Shown here piece after piece: positions 16,939-24,923 of a DNA stretch of 64,000 nt; position 1 is the first letter of the stretch, and every line of letters starts with the position of its first letter. This DNA is from Rhodanobacter lindaniclasticus (lineage in GTDB: Bacteria > Pseudomonadota > Gammaproteobacteria > Xanthomonadales > Rhodanobacteraceae). The notes beneath the pieces were generated by a model, which saw nothing but the letters and a program-made list of their open reading frames with translations, searched no databases and had not been told where the DNA came from. The stretch is from NCBI RefSeq assembly GCF_004799035.1, contig NZ_MWIO01000025.1, forward strand, positions 94,601-158,600, read 5' to 3'. Made by a program: the position numbers and the translations under genes.

Positions 16939-18089
16939 TGGGTCTGCATGAAATGCAGGAAGATCGCGCCGTCCACCACGACCTTGTCGCCGGCGTGCAG
17001 ACCGTCGGGAATCTCGAACGAATCGTCGACGCGATCACCCAGCGTCACCGTGCGTTGCGCATAACCGCCGTCGGCCGCCGCCACGTACACGAACGGCAGG
17101 TTCTCGTCATCGCGCAGCACCGCCGACACCGGCAGCAGCAAGCCCGTGCGCGCGTCACCGGAGCGGATCTTCACGCGCACGTACATCTGCCGCTTGAGCA
17201 CGCCGTCGGGATTGGCGACCAGCACGCGGGCGCCGATCGAACGCGTATCGGGATCGACCACGGAGCCGACATTGGTCACCTTGCCCGGCATCGTCGCGCC
17301 ATCGCCGCCGACCTCGACGGTGGCCGCGTCGCCGTTCCTCACCGCCGCCAGGTCGTCGCCGAACAGCTGCGCCATCACCCACATGCTCGAGGTATCGGCG
17401 ACGGTGAAGCAGGGTGTCGAACCGGCCGCCAGCAACTGGCCGGGCGCGATCGACTTCTCCACCACGGTGCCGGCGATCGGTGCGCGGATCACGCCCTGGC
17501 CATGCGCCACCGGCTTGCCTTCGCGTATCGCCGCGATGGTTTGCGGATCGACATGCAAGGCCAGCAGCGCCTGCAGCGCGGCGTCGCGATCGGCGTCCGC
17601 TCCCGCTGCATCGGATTGCGCCTGCGCATGTTCGCGCTGCGAGATCGCCTGGTGCGCATACAGGTCGCGATCGGTCGCCGCCACCTGGTCGGCGGCATGC
17701 GCCGCGGCGAGCGCCTTGCGATACGCGCCGACGGCGGCGGCGAAGTCGGGCGAATCCACCCGCGCCAGCGGCTGTCCCGCCTTGACCTTGTCGCCCGGGT
17801 TCACCAGCACCGCGGTCACCGGACCGGAAAACGGCGCCAGCACCTGCGTGGCACGGTCGTGGTCGAAATCCACCACGCCGCTGGTTTCGATGCGGCGGTG
17901 AAAGCTGCTGCGCTCCATGGTCAGCAGATGGATGTGCTGGCGCTGCGCCGCGGTCAGCGTCACGTTGTGCGGCGTGTCGGCGGCGGCCTGGGGCGCGGCT
18001 TTCGACGAGCAGGCGGCCAGCGTCGACACGATCATCAGCGCAAGGGCGGGCGTGCGCCAGGACGACGCGGAGCAGGGTCTACTTTTCAT
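16935..18089 (-). CDS. RND efflux periplasmic adaptor (membrane fusion lipoprotein)
   Basis: A 384-residue adaptor linking the RND pump to its outer membrane channel. The signal ends at the lipobox STLAAC, which fixes ATG 18089. Barrel-sandwich (lipoyl-like) halves are visible around ATQVLAPFSGPVTAVLVNPGDKV and APIAGTVVEKSIAPGQLL, separated by an alpha-hairpin, with a beta-barrel after it. There is no His-rich metal-binding extension. It overlaps both neighbours (11 nt with the channel gene, 4 nt with the pump), a tightly coupled operon. Confidence 0.9.
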   Translation of the reverse strand: MKSRPCSASSWRTPALALMIVSTLAACSSKAAPQAAADTPHNVTLTAAQRQHIHLLTMERSSFHRRIETSGVVDFDHDRATQVLAPFSGPVTAVLVNPGDKVKAGQPLARVDSPDFAAAVGAYRKALAAAHAADQVAATDRDLYAHQAISQREHAQAQSDAAGADADRDAALQALLALHVDPQTIAAIREGKPVAHGQGVIRAPIAGTVVEKSIAPGQLLAAGSTPCFTVADTSSMWVMAQLFGDDLAAVRNGDAATVEVGGDGATMPGKVTNVGSVVDPDTRSIGARVLVANPDGVLKRQMYVRVKIRSGDARTGLLLPVSAVLRDDENLPFVYVAAADGGYAQRTVTLGDRVDDSFEIPDGLHAGDKVVVDGAIFLHFMQTQ

Positions 18090-19611
18090 CGCTATCCCGG
18101 GTGACAGCAGCATCGGTGGAGTGGGCATCGGCGTCGTGCCACCAGCCGCCGCCCATGGCCTGGAACAACGCGGCGGTGTCGACATAGCGACTGGCCTGCG
18201 CCTGCACCAGCGCGATGCGCGCCTGCTGGTCGGCCTGCTCCGCGCCGAGCAGCGACAGGTAGCCGGCGTAGCCGTCCCTGTACTGGCGCTGCGAGAGTTC
18301 CAGGGTGAGTTTGGCCGCGTCCGCGGCCTTGGCCGCCGCCTGCAGGCCTTCGGCATCGTGCTGCAGCGCCGCCAGCGTGTCGGCCACGTTCTGGAACGCG
18401 GTCAGCACGGTGCCGCGGTATGCCTCGGCCGCCTGCACGTAGGCCGCCTTGGCCGCGCGCTCCTGATGCAGCAGGCTGCCGCCCTCGAAGATCGGCGCCG
18501 CCAGATCCGCGCCCAGGCTCCAGAAGCCGGTGCCGCTCTTGAACAACTGCTTGATCGCCAGTGCCGTGCTGCCCGCATTCGCCGTCAACGAAATATTCGG
18601 CAGGCGATTCGCGATCGCCACACCGATCTGCGCGCTGGCCGCGTGCATGTTGGCCTCGGCCTGGCGCACGTCTGGGCGTTGCGCCACCAGGGTCGAGGGC
18701 AGGCTCAGGGGAAGTTGTTGCGGCAACTGCAGGCTGGCCAGGTCAAACGACGGTGGCGCCGCCTCGCCGGGCAGTTCTCCGGCGAGCACGGCCAGCAGAT
18801 GGTTCTGCTGGTCCAGCTGGTTCAGCAGCGGCGGCAGCGTGGCCTGCAACTGCGCCAGCTGCGATTCCTGCGCGGCGAGATCGAGCCGCCCCGCGTAGCC
18901 CTTGTCCAACTGGTAACGCAGCAGTTTGACCATCTTCGCGTTGGTCGCGATCAGCTCGCGGGTCGCGTCGACCTGCGCACGCAGCGAAGCCTGCTGCACC
19001 GCCGCCACCACCACGTTGCTGCTCAGCGTGATGCGCGTGGCCAGCATCTGGAAGCGCACCTCCTGCTGCTGCGCCTTCAGCGATTCCACGTTGCGCCGGT
19101 TCAGGCCGAACACGTCCGGCACGTACGACACGCTGACCTGCGGCGTGAACAGGTTGTACAGGAACGCGTTGTTGCTCGGCACCGGTGCCAGCGCCCCCGG
19201 CGGATCCTGCTCGCGGCTGGCCGACAAGCCCGCGCTGACGCTCGGTGCGTACGCGCCGCGTCCCGCGAACGTGTTCTCGCGCGCCACCGCCAGCGCGGCC
19301 TGGGCTGCCTTGAGGTCGGGGTTGTGCGCCAGCGCCTGCTCGATCAGCGCATCGAGTTCGGCTGAATGAAACAGCGTCCACCACTGCGCGGGAATGTCGC
19401 CGCCGGGAACGAAATGCTGGGCCTGTCCGCCGCCGACGTCGGCGCTGGCGGTCCGTTCCGGCAGCGGTGCGGCCGCCACGCTAGCGACGTCCGGCGCCGC
19501 CGGCCGCTGGAAATCCGGCCCCACCGCACAGCCGCCGATCGCCAGCATCGCGACGACCGCCAGCAGCGATCGCGTCGACCCGCCTGCCCGTCCGATCATC
19601 GCGGCCGTCAT
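18079..19611 (-). CDS. Outer membrane efflux lipoprotein (NodT/OprM family)
   Basis: A TolC-like channel of about 510 residues. The lipobox MLAIGGC follows a hydrophobic stretch, and GPDFQRP right after it is characteristic of NodT-type outer membrane factors. Two internal repeats of long helices are evident (for example around DLKAAQAALAVAREN and RPDVRQAEANMHAA). ATG 19611 is the best placed start, although ATG 19599 is close and neither has a strong ribosome binding site. It is the first gene of the efflux operon; the ~220-nt GC-rich gap upstream must hold the promoter, but no convincing boxes were found. Confidence 0.9.
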   Translation of the reverse strand: MTAAMIGRAGGSTRSLLAVVAMLAIGGCAVGPDFQRPAAPDVASVAAAPLPERTASADVGGGQAQHFVPGGDIPAQWWTLFHSAELDALIEQALAHNPDLKAAQAALAVARENTFAGRGAYAPSVSAGLSASREQDPPGALAPVPSNNAFLYNLFTPQVSVSYVPDVFGLNRRNVESLKAQQQEVRFQMLATRITLSSNVVVAAVQQASLRAQVDATRELIATNAKMVKLLRYQLDKGYAGRLDLAAQESQLAQLQATLPPLLNQLDQQNHLLAVLAGELPGEAAPPSFDLASLQLPQQLPLSLPSTLVAQRPDVRQAEANMHAASAQIGVAIANRLPNISLTANAGSTALAIKQLFKSGTGFWSLGADLAAPIFEGGSLLHQERAAKAAYVQAAEAYRGTVLTAFQNVADTLAALQHDAEGLQAAAKAADAAKLTLELSQRQYRDGYAGYLSLLGAEQADQQARIALVQAQASRYVDTAALFQAMGGGWWHDADAHSTDAAVTRDSDEK

Positions 19612-19835
19612 GTCGACGGTGCCAGCAGACAATCGAACCCCGGGTTTTTCATGTGTGCGCGTCGACGAGGAGGAAGCCTGGCGCAACGATATAACGTACC
19701 AAGCCGGCGCGAAACCCTGCAAGAAATTGCGTCGCGCGACTGCTCCGCCCGGGATTCCGCGCCGGCCGGCAGCAAGGGGCGGCCGGCCCGGCCAGCCGCA
19801 TCAGCGGGCCAGCCGGAGCGGAACCGTGCGGCAAG

Positions 19836-22685
19836 CTAGAACCGCAACGCCACCCCCAGGTTCACCGAGCGGCCATAGCGGTAATAGCCCTGCGACAGCA
19901 GCGGGTTGCCGTTGATGCTGTAGGTCTGCGCCTTGTCCAGCAGGTTCTGGCCGTCGAGGCTGACGCTGATCATGTCGTTGAACTTGTAGGAGACATGCGC
20001 CGTCACCCAGGTGATCGCGTCGGCCTGTTCGTTGTAGCCGGTCCCCAGCACGTTGATCGCGGTTACGAAGCCGTTGGTGCGGTCGGCATTGGCGCCCAGC
20101 GACCACTTGCCCTTTTCGTACATCACGCCCAGCGAGTAGGTCGCCGGGGCGATGCCCTCGAGCGGACGCTGCTCGCCATCCACCCAGCTCGTGGAGAGAT
20201 TGCGCGTGTACTGCGCACGCACGCCGAAACCGTTGTCCCAGAAGTGCTGCAGGCTCAGTTCCAGGCCTTTCACGCGCGCATGGTCGCCGTTGATCGGGCG
20301 CATCACGTTGAACAGGTAGCCGGGCACGCCGATGTCCTGGCCGGTTTCCCAGCTGGTGGTGATCTGGTTGGTGATGCGCTTGTAGAACACGGCCATGCTG
20401 GCGACGGAGTGCTGGGCGAAGTACCACTCCAGCGACAGGTCGCCCTGCGCCGCGCTGTAGGGCTTGAGGTCCGCGTTGCCGCCGTAGACCTGGGTGAACT
20501 CGCCCCACGCGACGCTTTCGGTGGTGTTGGTCGGTGCCAGCTGGTCCACCGCCGGGCGCGCCATGGTCTTGGCGGCGCCGGCGCGCAGTTGCAGCTGGTC
20601 GGTGAAATGCCAGGTGAAGTTGGCCGAGGGCAGCAGGTAGCTGTAGCTCGCGTCCTGGACCACCGGCGTGGGCGCCGCGTACTCGGCGGTGTAGTTGAAC
20701 GCGCCGTTCTCGGTGATGCTCAGGATCTTCGCGTCCCAGGCCTGGGCGCGGGTATCGGTCTGCACCAGGCGCACGCCGACGTCGCCTTCCCAGCGATCCC
20801 CGGACATGTCCGCCTGCACGTAGAACGCATTGGTCTTCTCGCTCACGCGGTAGCTCTGCAGCGGGTTCCACTGCGGGCCGGCCAGGGCGTAGTCGTACGG
20901 CGTGCCGTCCGGCCGCAGGTTGCCGTTGTAGGCCTGCAGCCGGGCCAGGTAGTTGGGCACGTCGAAGGCGAGGAAGCTGCGCGGGAAGCTGCTGCCCACC
21001 CCCGACATGAAGTGCGGCAGGTGGAAGGAGTGCGAGATCACGTTGCCGCCGAGGTCGGCCACGTTGATGGCGTTGTCCTCGGAGTAGTAGTCGGCGCCGC
21101 CGTTGAGCGTGTTGTTGACCAGGTCGCGCGACTTCTCGCGCTCGGTGCGGGTCACGCCGAAGCGCAGGTTGTCCACGCCCCACTTGCCGACGAACAGCTT
21201 GCCGGCCACGGTGCCGCCGGTGATCTCGTCGCGGATGTTGTCGCCGCTCAGCTCCATGTAGTGCGTGTTGAAGTCCGAGTCGCTGAACTGCCCGCTGGCG
21301 AGGCCCGAGACGAGGTCGCGGCCATCGTCGAACTTCACGTCGACGTTGGGCACCGCATACGGCCCGAGGGTGATGCGCGCCGTGTTGGGCTGGTTCATGC
21401 GCAGCACGACGTAGGTGTCCTGGCCGCCGGAGCGGCGCTCCGAGGTGGAGCGGTACAGGTCGCCGGTCAGGGTGAGGTCGTCGGTGGCCTTCCACTCGCC
21501 GTTGATGCCGTACAGCGCGGTGTCGACGACGCGGTACTGGGTCTGGTTGAGCAGCTCCGGATTGAGCCGCAGCTCCGGGTCCGGGTTGTCCATGGTGAAG
21601 CCGGTGACGATGCCGTTCTGCACGGTGATGTCGGACCAGCGGCCCGGCGCGAACAGCGGGTAGTAGGACTGCTGGTAGGACACCTGCGGCGAATCCAGGC
21701 GCGTCTTCAACCCGTCCACCACGATGCGCACCCGATCGCTCGGACGCCACTCGATCTTGCCGGAGTAGGCGGTGCGCTTCTTGTCCTCCAGGATCGAGCC
21801 GACGCGGAACTGGCCCGGCGCGATCAGGCCGTAGTCTTCCGGGTCCAGCTCGCCGTTGCCGTTGAGGTCGATGTTGCCGCCCCAGGCATTGCCGTACCAG
21901 TCGGGATCATTGGGGTCCGGGTTGCGCGTCCAGCCGCCATCGTTGCCGGCGACGTCCGTGCGATCCCTGCGCTTGGCCTTGACCACGCCCAGCAGCACGC
22001 CGACGGTGTCGTTGGCGAAGGTGTTGCTGTAGGCGGCCGAAAACTTGTGTCCGTTGAGTTCGGACATCTGGTTGCGGTCGCCCTCCAGGCGCACGATGCC
22101 GTGCTGCCCCGGCTGGTCGAACGGACTGGCCGAGCGCAGGTTGATCAGGCCGCCGATCGCCCCCTCGGTCAGCGAGGCCTGCGCGCCCTTGATCACGTCG
22201 GCGCCGTTGATCACGTCGGCCGGCAGGACGTCGAAGGCGAAGTCGCGACCGGCGCCGTCGGTGGCCAGGATGCGGCCGTTGAACGTGGTCAGGGTGAATT
22301 CGGGGCCGAGGCCGCGCACGCTGACCTTCTGCCCCTCGCCGCCGGCCGTGCGCGAGATGGCCACGCCGGTGATGTGGCTGAGCGAGTCGGCCACGTTGTC
22401 GTCGGGGAACATGCCCAGCTCGAGCGCGCTGATCGAATCCTGCACGGTCGCGGCATCGCGCTTGAGCTCGGTCGAGCGCGCCATGCTGCCCCGTTCGCCG
22501 GTGACCACCACGGTCGCCAGCTCGGTGGCGGCGCGCGGCGTGGCTTGTTCAACCGGGACGGCTTGGGGACTCTGCGTCGTGGCGGCGCTGGCAGGCGCTG
22601 TCTGGGAGAACGCCGTCGCCGGTATCAGCAGAGCCAGGGCGACGGCACAAGACAGTGTGTTTCGGTGAAAGGGGGCGGCGTTCAA
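19836..22685 (-). CDS. TonB-dependent receptor, probably for amino-sugar glycans
   Basis: A 949-residue outer membrane receptor. TTG 22685 is preferred as start because AGGAG (22693-22697) lies 7 nt upstream and a signal peptide ending at AFSQTA follows. TonB box region VVVTGERG, then a plug domain (about 75-200, with VRGLGPEFTLTTFNGR and the GGLINLRSA motif) and a barrel ending in Phe (GVALRF). It has no N-terminal signalling domain. It is divergent from an AgaR-type repressor, with shared operator-like repeats between them, so it is probably induced by the same amino sugar. The ligand is inferred. Confidence 0.9.
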   Translation of the reverse strand: MNAAPFHRNTLSCAVALALLIPATAFSQTAPASAATTQSPQAVPVEQATPRAATELATVVVTGERGSMARSTELKRDAATVQDSISALELGMFPDDNVADSLSHITGVAISRTAGGEGQKVSVRGLGPEFTLTTFNGRILATDGAGRDFAFDVLPADVINGADVIKGAQASLTEGAIGGLINLRSASPFDQPGQHGIVRLEGDRNQMSELNGHKFSAAYSNTFANDTVGVLLGVVKAKRRDRTDVAGNDGGWTRNPDPNDPDWYGNAWGGNIDLNGNGELDPEDYGLIAPGQFRVGSILEDKKRTAYSGKIEWRPSDRVRIVVDGLKTRLDSPQVSYQQSYYPLFAPGRWSDITVQNGIVTGFTMDNPDPELRLNPELLNQTQYRVVDTALYGINGEWKATDDLTLTGDLYRSTSERRSGGQDTYVVLRMNQPNTARITLGPYAVPNVDVKFDDGRDLVSGLASGQFSDSDFNTHYMELSGDNIRDEITGGTVAGKLFVGKWGVDNLRFGVTRTEREKSRDLVNNTLNGGADYYSEDNAINVADLGGNVISHSFHLPHFMSGVGSSFPRSFLAFDVPNYLARLQAYNGNLRPDGTPYDYALAGPQWNPLQSYRVSEKTNAFYVQADMSGDRWEGDVGVRLVQTDTRAQAWDAKILSITENGAFNYTAEYAAPTPVVQDASYSYLLPSANFTWHFTDQLQLRAGAAKTMARPAVDQLAPTNTTESVAWGEFTQVYGGNADLKPYSAAQGDLSLEWYFAQHSVASMAVFYKRITNQITTSWETGQDIGVPGYLFNVMRPINGDHARVKGLELSLQHFWDNGFGVRAQYTRNLSTSWVDGEQRPLEGIAPATYSLGVMYEKGKWSLGANADRTNGFVTAINVLGTGYNEQADAITWVTAHVSYKFNDMISVSLDGQNLLDKAQTYSINGNPLLSQGYYRYGRSVNLGVALRF

Positions 22686-22724
22686 GGGCTCTCTCCTGGG
22701 GGCGCGATGGCGGACCTTGCATCT

Positions 22725-22785
22725 AAACAACGAAACCGAGCCTATAACATGTTTCGTTTAGCATCAATAGCGAAATACAACGAAA
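22725..22785. promoter_or_regulatory. Candidate AgaR operator cluster, receptor/regulator promoter
   Basis: The divergent promoter region holds an inverted pair (AACGAAAC at 22729-22736 and GTTTCGTT at 22751-22758) and two direct CGAAA copies exactly 10 bp apart (22771 and 22781). The same CGAAA element recurs before the glycosidase gene at 24832-24862. DeoR/AgaR-type repressors are known to bind direct repeats of CTTTC/TTTCG-like elements. Confidence 0.6.
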
Positions 22786-22820
22786 TGCGGCATAATTTCT
22801 CCATCCGTCGGAACTCCCCC

Positions 22821-23603
22821 ATGGCCGCCACTCGCGATACCAGTCAACGACGCCTCCAGATCAGCGAACTCGTCCGCCAGCAGGGAAGCGTCCAGGTCAG
22901 CAGGCTGGCCGACCGCTTCGGCGTGAGTGCGCAGACCGTGCGCAAGGATCTGCGCTACCTGGCCGAGCGCGGCGTGATGGCGCGGGCCTACGGCGGCGCG
23001 ATCGACAGCGGCGTGATCGGCAACGGCACCCCTGCCGAGCCCAATTACGAAGCGAAAAGCACCAGCTACCTCGCCGAGAAGCGCCGCATCGGCGTGCGCG
23101 CCGCGACCCTGATCAAGCCCGGCGACACCGTCGCCATCGACTCCGGCACCACGGCGATCCAGCTGGCCAAGGCGCTGCCGGACATCGACATCACCGTGGT
23201 CACCAACGACTACGGCGTGCTGACCGCGCTGGCAGCCAAGCCCAACATCAACCTCGTCATGCTCGGCGGCGAATTGCGTCGGCGCAACATGGCGTTCTAC
23301 GGTGGGTTGACGGTCGAGGCGCTGGACGCGCTGCACGTGGACAAGCTGTTCCTCGGCGTGGACGGTTTCGACCTGGAGCGCGGCATCACCACCCATTACG
23401 AGCCCGAGGCCCTGCTCAATCGCAAGATGGTGGAGGCCGCGCGCGTGGTCATCTCCATCACCGACAGTTCCAAATTCGGCAAGGTCTGCCTGCACCGCAT
23501 CATCCCCGTCACCGCGTTGAACATGCTGATCACGGACACCGGCGCACCCGAGGACATCATCCAGGCCAGCCACCAGCTCGGATTCGAGCTGTTGTTGGCC
23601 TGA
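22821..23603 (+). CDS. agaR: DeoR/AgaR-type transcriptional regulator
   Basis: A 260-residue repressor. An N-terminal DeoR helix-turn-helix (about 10-60: RRLQISELVRQQGSVQVSRL, FGVSAQTVRKDL) is followed by the DeoRC sugar-phosphate sensor domain with DSGTTA, VTNDY, LGGELRRRNMAFYG and the DSSKFG motif. The overall match is to AgaR, the repressor of N-acetylgalactosamine catabolism, and the neighbouring agaS and kbaZ genes support this. ATG 22821 is the first plausible start after the operator-like repeats. It probably represses the receptor and the glycosidase-to-kinase operon and is relieved by a phosphorylated amino sugar. Confidence 0.85.
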   Translation: MAATRDTSQRRLQISELVRQQGSVQVSRLADRFGVSAQTVRKDLRYLAERGVMARAYGGAIDSGVIGNGTPAEPNYEAKSTSYLAEKRRIGVRAATLIKPGDTVAIDSGTTAIQLAKALPDIDITVVTNDYGVLTALAAKPNINLVMLGGELRRRNMAFYGGLTVEALDALHVDKLFLGVDGFDLERGITTHYEPEALLNRKMVEAARVVISITDSSKFGKVCLHRIIPVTALNMLITDTGAPEDIIQASHQLGFELLLA

Positions 23604-23608
23604 GACTC

Positions 23609-23690
23609 GGGATTCGGAAAAGCCGGAGCATCGCCCTCGGCGGGCCGACGCAGCACTGGCGCCCTGATGCTTCTGCCGATCCCGAATCCC
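23609..23690. repeat. Palindromic element between convergent genes
   Basis: GGGATTCGG (23609-23617) and its exact complement CCGAATCCC (23682-23690) enclose a GC-rich segment with further short inverted matches. It lies between the convergent regulator and amidohydrolase genes, where it could serve as a bidirectional terminator. Its AAAGCCGGAGCATCGCC core is also reminiscent of repeats at 39739 and 61732. Confidence 0.5.
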
Positions 23691-23703
23691 CAATCCCCGA
23701 CCT

Positions 23704-24810
23704 CTATCTACCCGACCGGGCAAAGACCCGCCGGGCATTGGCGTAGTAGATCTTGTCGATCACCGCACGCGGCAGCGCCAAGCCCGGCACGTCGGCGCCG
23801 ATCATGTCCACGTGCTGCGACTCGCCGGTCGCCAGATACCGCCAGTCCGAGACCCACGCGGCATGCGCCTCGCGCCTGAATTCGGCGGGGTCGGCATCGG
23901 GGCCGTAGGTCAGGTCGGTGCCGTACAGAAGCCGGTCCTGGTAGCGGATGAAGAAGTTGCGCACCTTCTCGCGGTCGCGCACCGACTGGTACTGCACCTG
24001 ACTCATGCGCGCGGCCATGTCCACGCTGGCATCGGGGAAACGATCGAGGAAGGCGGCGATGCGGTCGACGTCGTATTCCAGGCTGGCCAGATGCGCGCCG
24101 ACGAAACGCAGCTTCGAATGCGCGGCCACGAAGCGGTCGCGCACCGCCATCAACTCCTCGTAACGCGGCATCTCCGGATGCAGGTACATGTAGTACTCCG
24201 GATGCTTGCTGAAGTACTCGCGGTCGTTGTCGGTGGTCATCTGGTCCAGCGGCAACCAGCAGTTGCGCGGCTCGCCCTGGTGGTCGATCAGGGCCACGCC
24301 GAGCGCGCGCACCTGCTCGGCCACGGGCGCCAGGCCCGGATCGTCGAGCATGATCAGCTTGCCGTCGGCGCCCCGCTCCGCGAGGCCCACGTTCTTCCAG
24401 ACTTTCACTGCCAGGGCACCGGCCGCGACGTCGCGGGCAAGTTTCGCGTCGACGCGATCGGCCCAGCCCGGCGTGCCGAACCCCTTCATCGAGAACGTGG
24501 TGGCCCAATGGAAACGGGTCGGGTCCCTGGCTGCCAGCGCCAGGGCGGCCGCGTGCTGCCGCGCGATGCTCGGGAAGTCGGGATAGTCGACGTTGATCGA
24601 CAGCAGCTCGAAACCGTCCGCGCGCGCCTGTTCGAGGAACGCCGGATCAGGCGTGTTGGCGTGGACGTGGGCGTCGAACTTGCGTACCTGGCTGAAGTCG
24701 GCCATCGAATAACTTTCCGCGTCATTCCGGCCCGGCATCGCGCAGGCGGCGGAAAAGGCTGCCGCGACGGCCAACAGAGCAACGGCAACGGGACGCAAGA
24801 TCGTGTTCAT
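23704..24810 (-). CDS. Lipoprotein amidohydrolase (Amidohydro_2 family)
   Basis: A 368-residue metal-dependent hydrolase with a TIM-barrel. The N-terminal signal ends in SAAC, a lipobox, so it is probably anchored in the periplasm. Metal ligands expected for the family are visible: FDAHVHA, KVWKN (candidate carboxylated Lys), LIDHQGE, VGAHLAS and the late YGTDLTY aspartate. It is divergent from the glycosidase gene across shared CGAAA repeats, which ties it to the amino-sugar regulon. Family members are lactonases, decarboxylases or amidases; this one has no assignable substrate. It does not resemble NagA/AgaA deacetylases. Confidence 0.8.
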   Translation of the reverse strand: MNTILRPVAVALLAVAAAFSAACAMPGRNDAESYSMADFSQVRKFDAHVHANTPDPAFLEQARADGFELLSINVDYPDFPSIARQHAAALALAARDPTRFHWATTFSMKGFGTPGWADRVDAKLARDVAAGALAVKVWKNVGLAERGADGKLIMLDDPGLAPVAEQVRALGVALIDHQGEPRNCWLPLDQMTTDNDREYFSKHPEYYMYLHPEMPRYEELMAVRDRFVAAHSKLRFVGAHLASLEYDVDRIAAFLDRFPDASVDMAARMSQVQYQSVRDREKVRNFFIRYQDRLLYGTDLTYGPDADPAEFRREAHAAWVSDWRYLATGESQHVDMIGADVPGLALPRAVIDKIYYANARRVFARSGR

Positions 24811-24831
24811 CGGCCCACCTTGACAATATAA

Positions 24832-24862
24832 CGAAACATTTCCGAACCATATCGAAACGAAA
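24832..24862. promoter_or_regulatory. Candidate AgaR operator cluster, amidohydrolase/glycosidase promoter
   Basis: CGAAA copies at 24832, 24853 and 24858, with a degenerate CGAAC at 24843, are spaced about 5 or 10-11 bp apart in the same orientation. They lie between divergent genes starting at 24810 and 24924. The element matches that at 22725-22785, suggesting a common repressor. Confidence 0.6.
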
Positions 24863-24923
24863 CGCTTGCATCAAGAGCAACGGGTGACGCAGAATCGGGA
24901 CGACGTCTCAAGAGGAATTCGCC

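Noticed and set aside
13759..17064. 1101-codon open frame on the plus strand across the RND pump
   Set aside because: Antisense to a clearly real efflux gene; the composition is Arg/His/Gln-rich, typical of shadow translation.
19995..22820. Very long N-terminal extension upstream of the AgaR-type regulator
   Set aside because: The extension is antisense to the TonB receptor; the DeoR fold starts at 22821.
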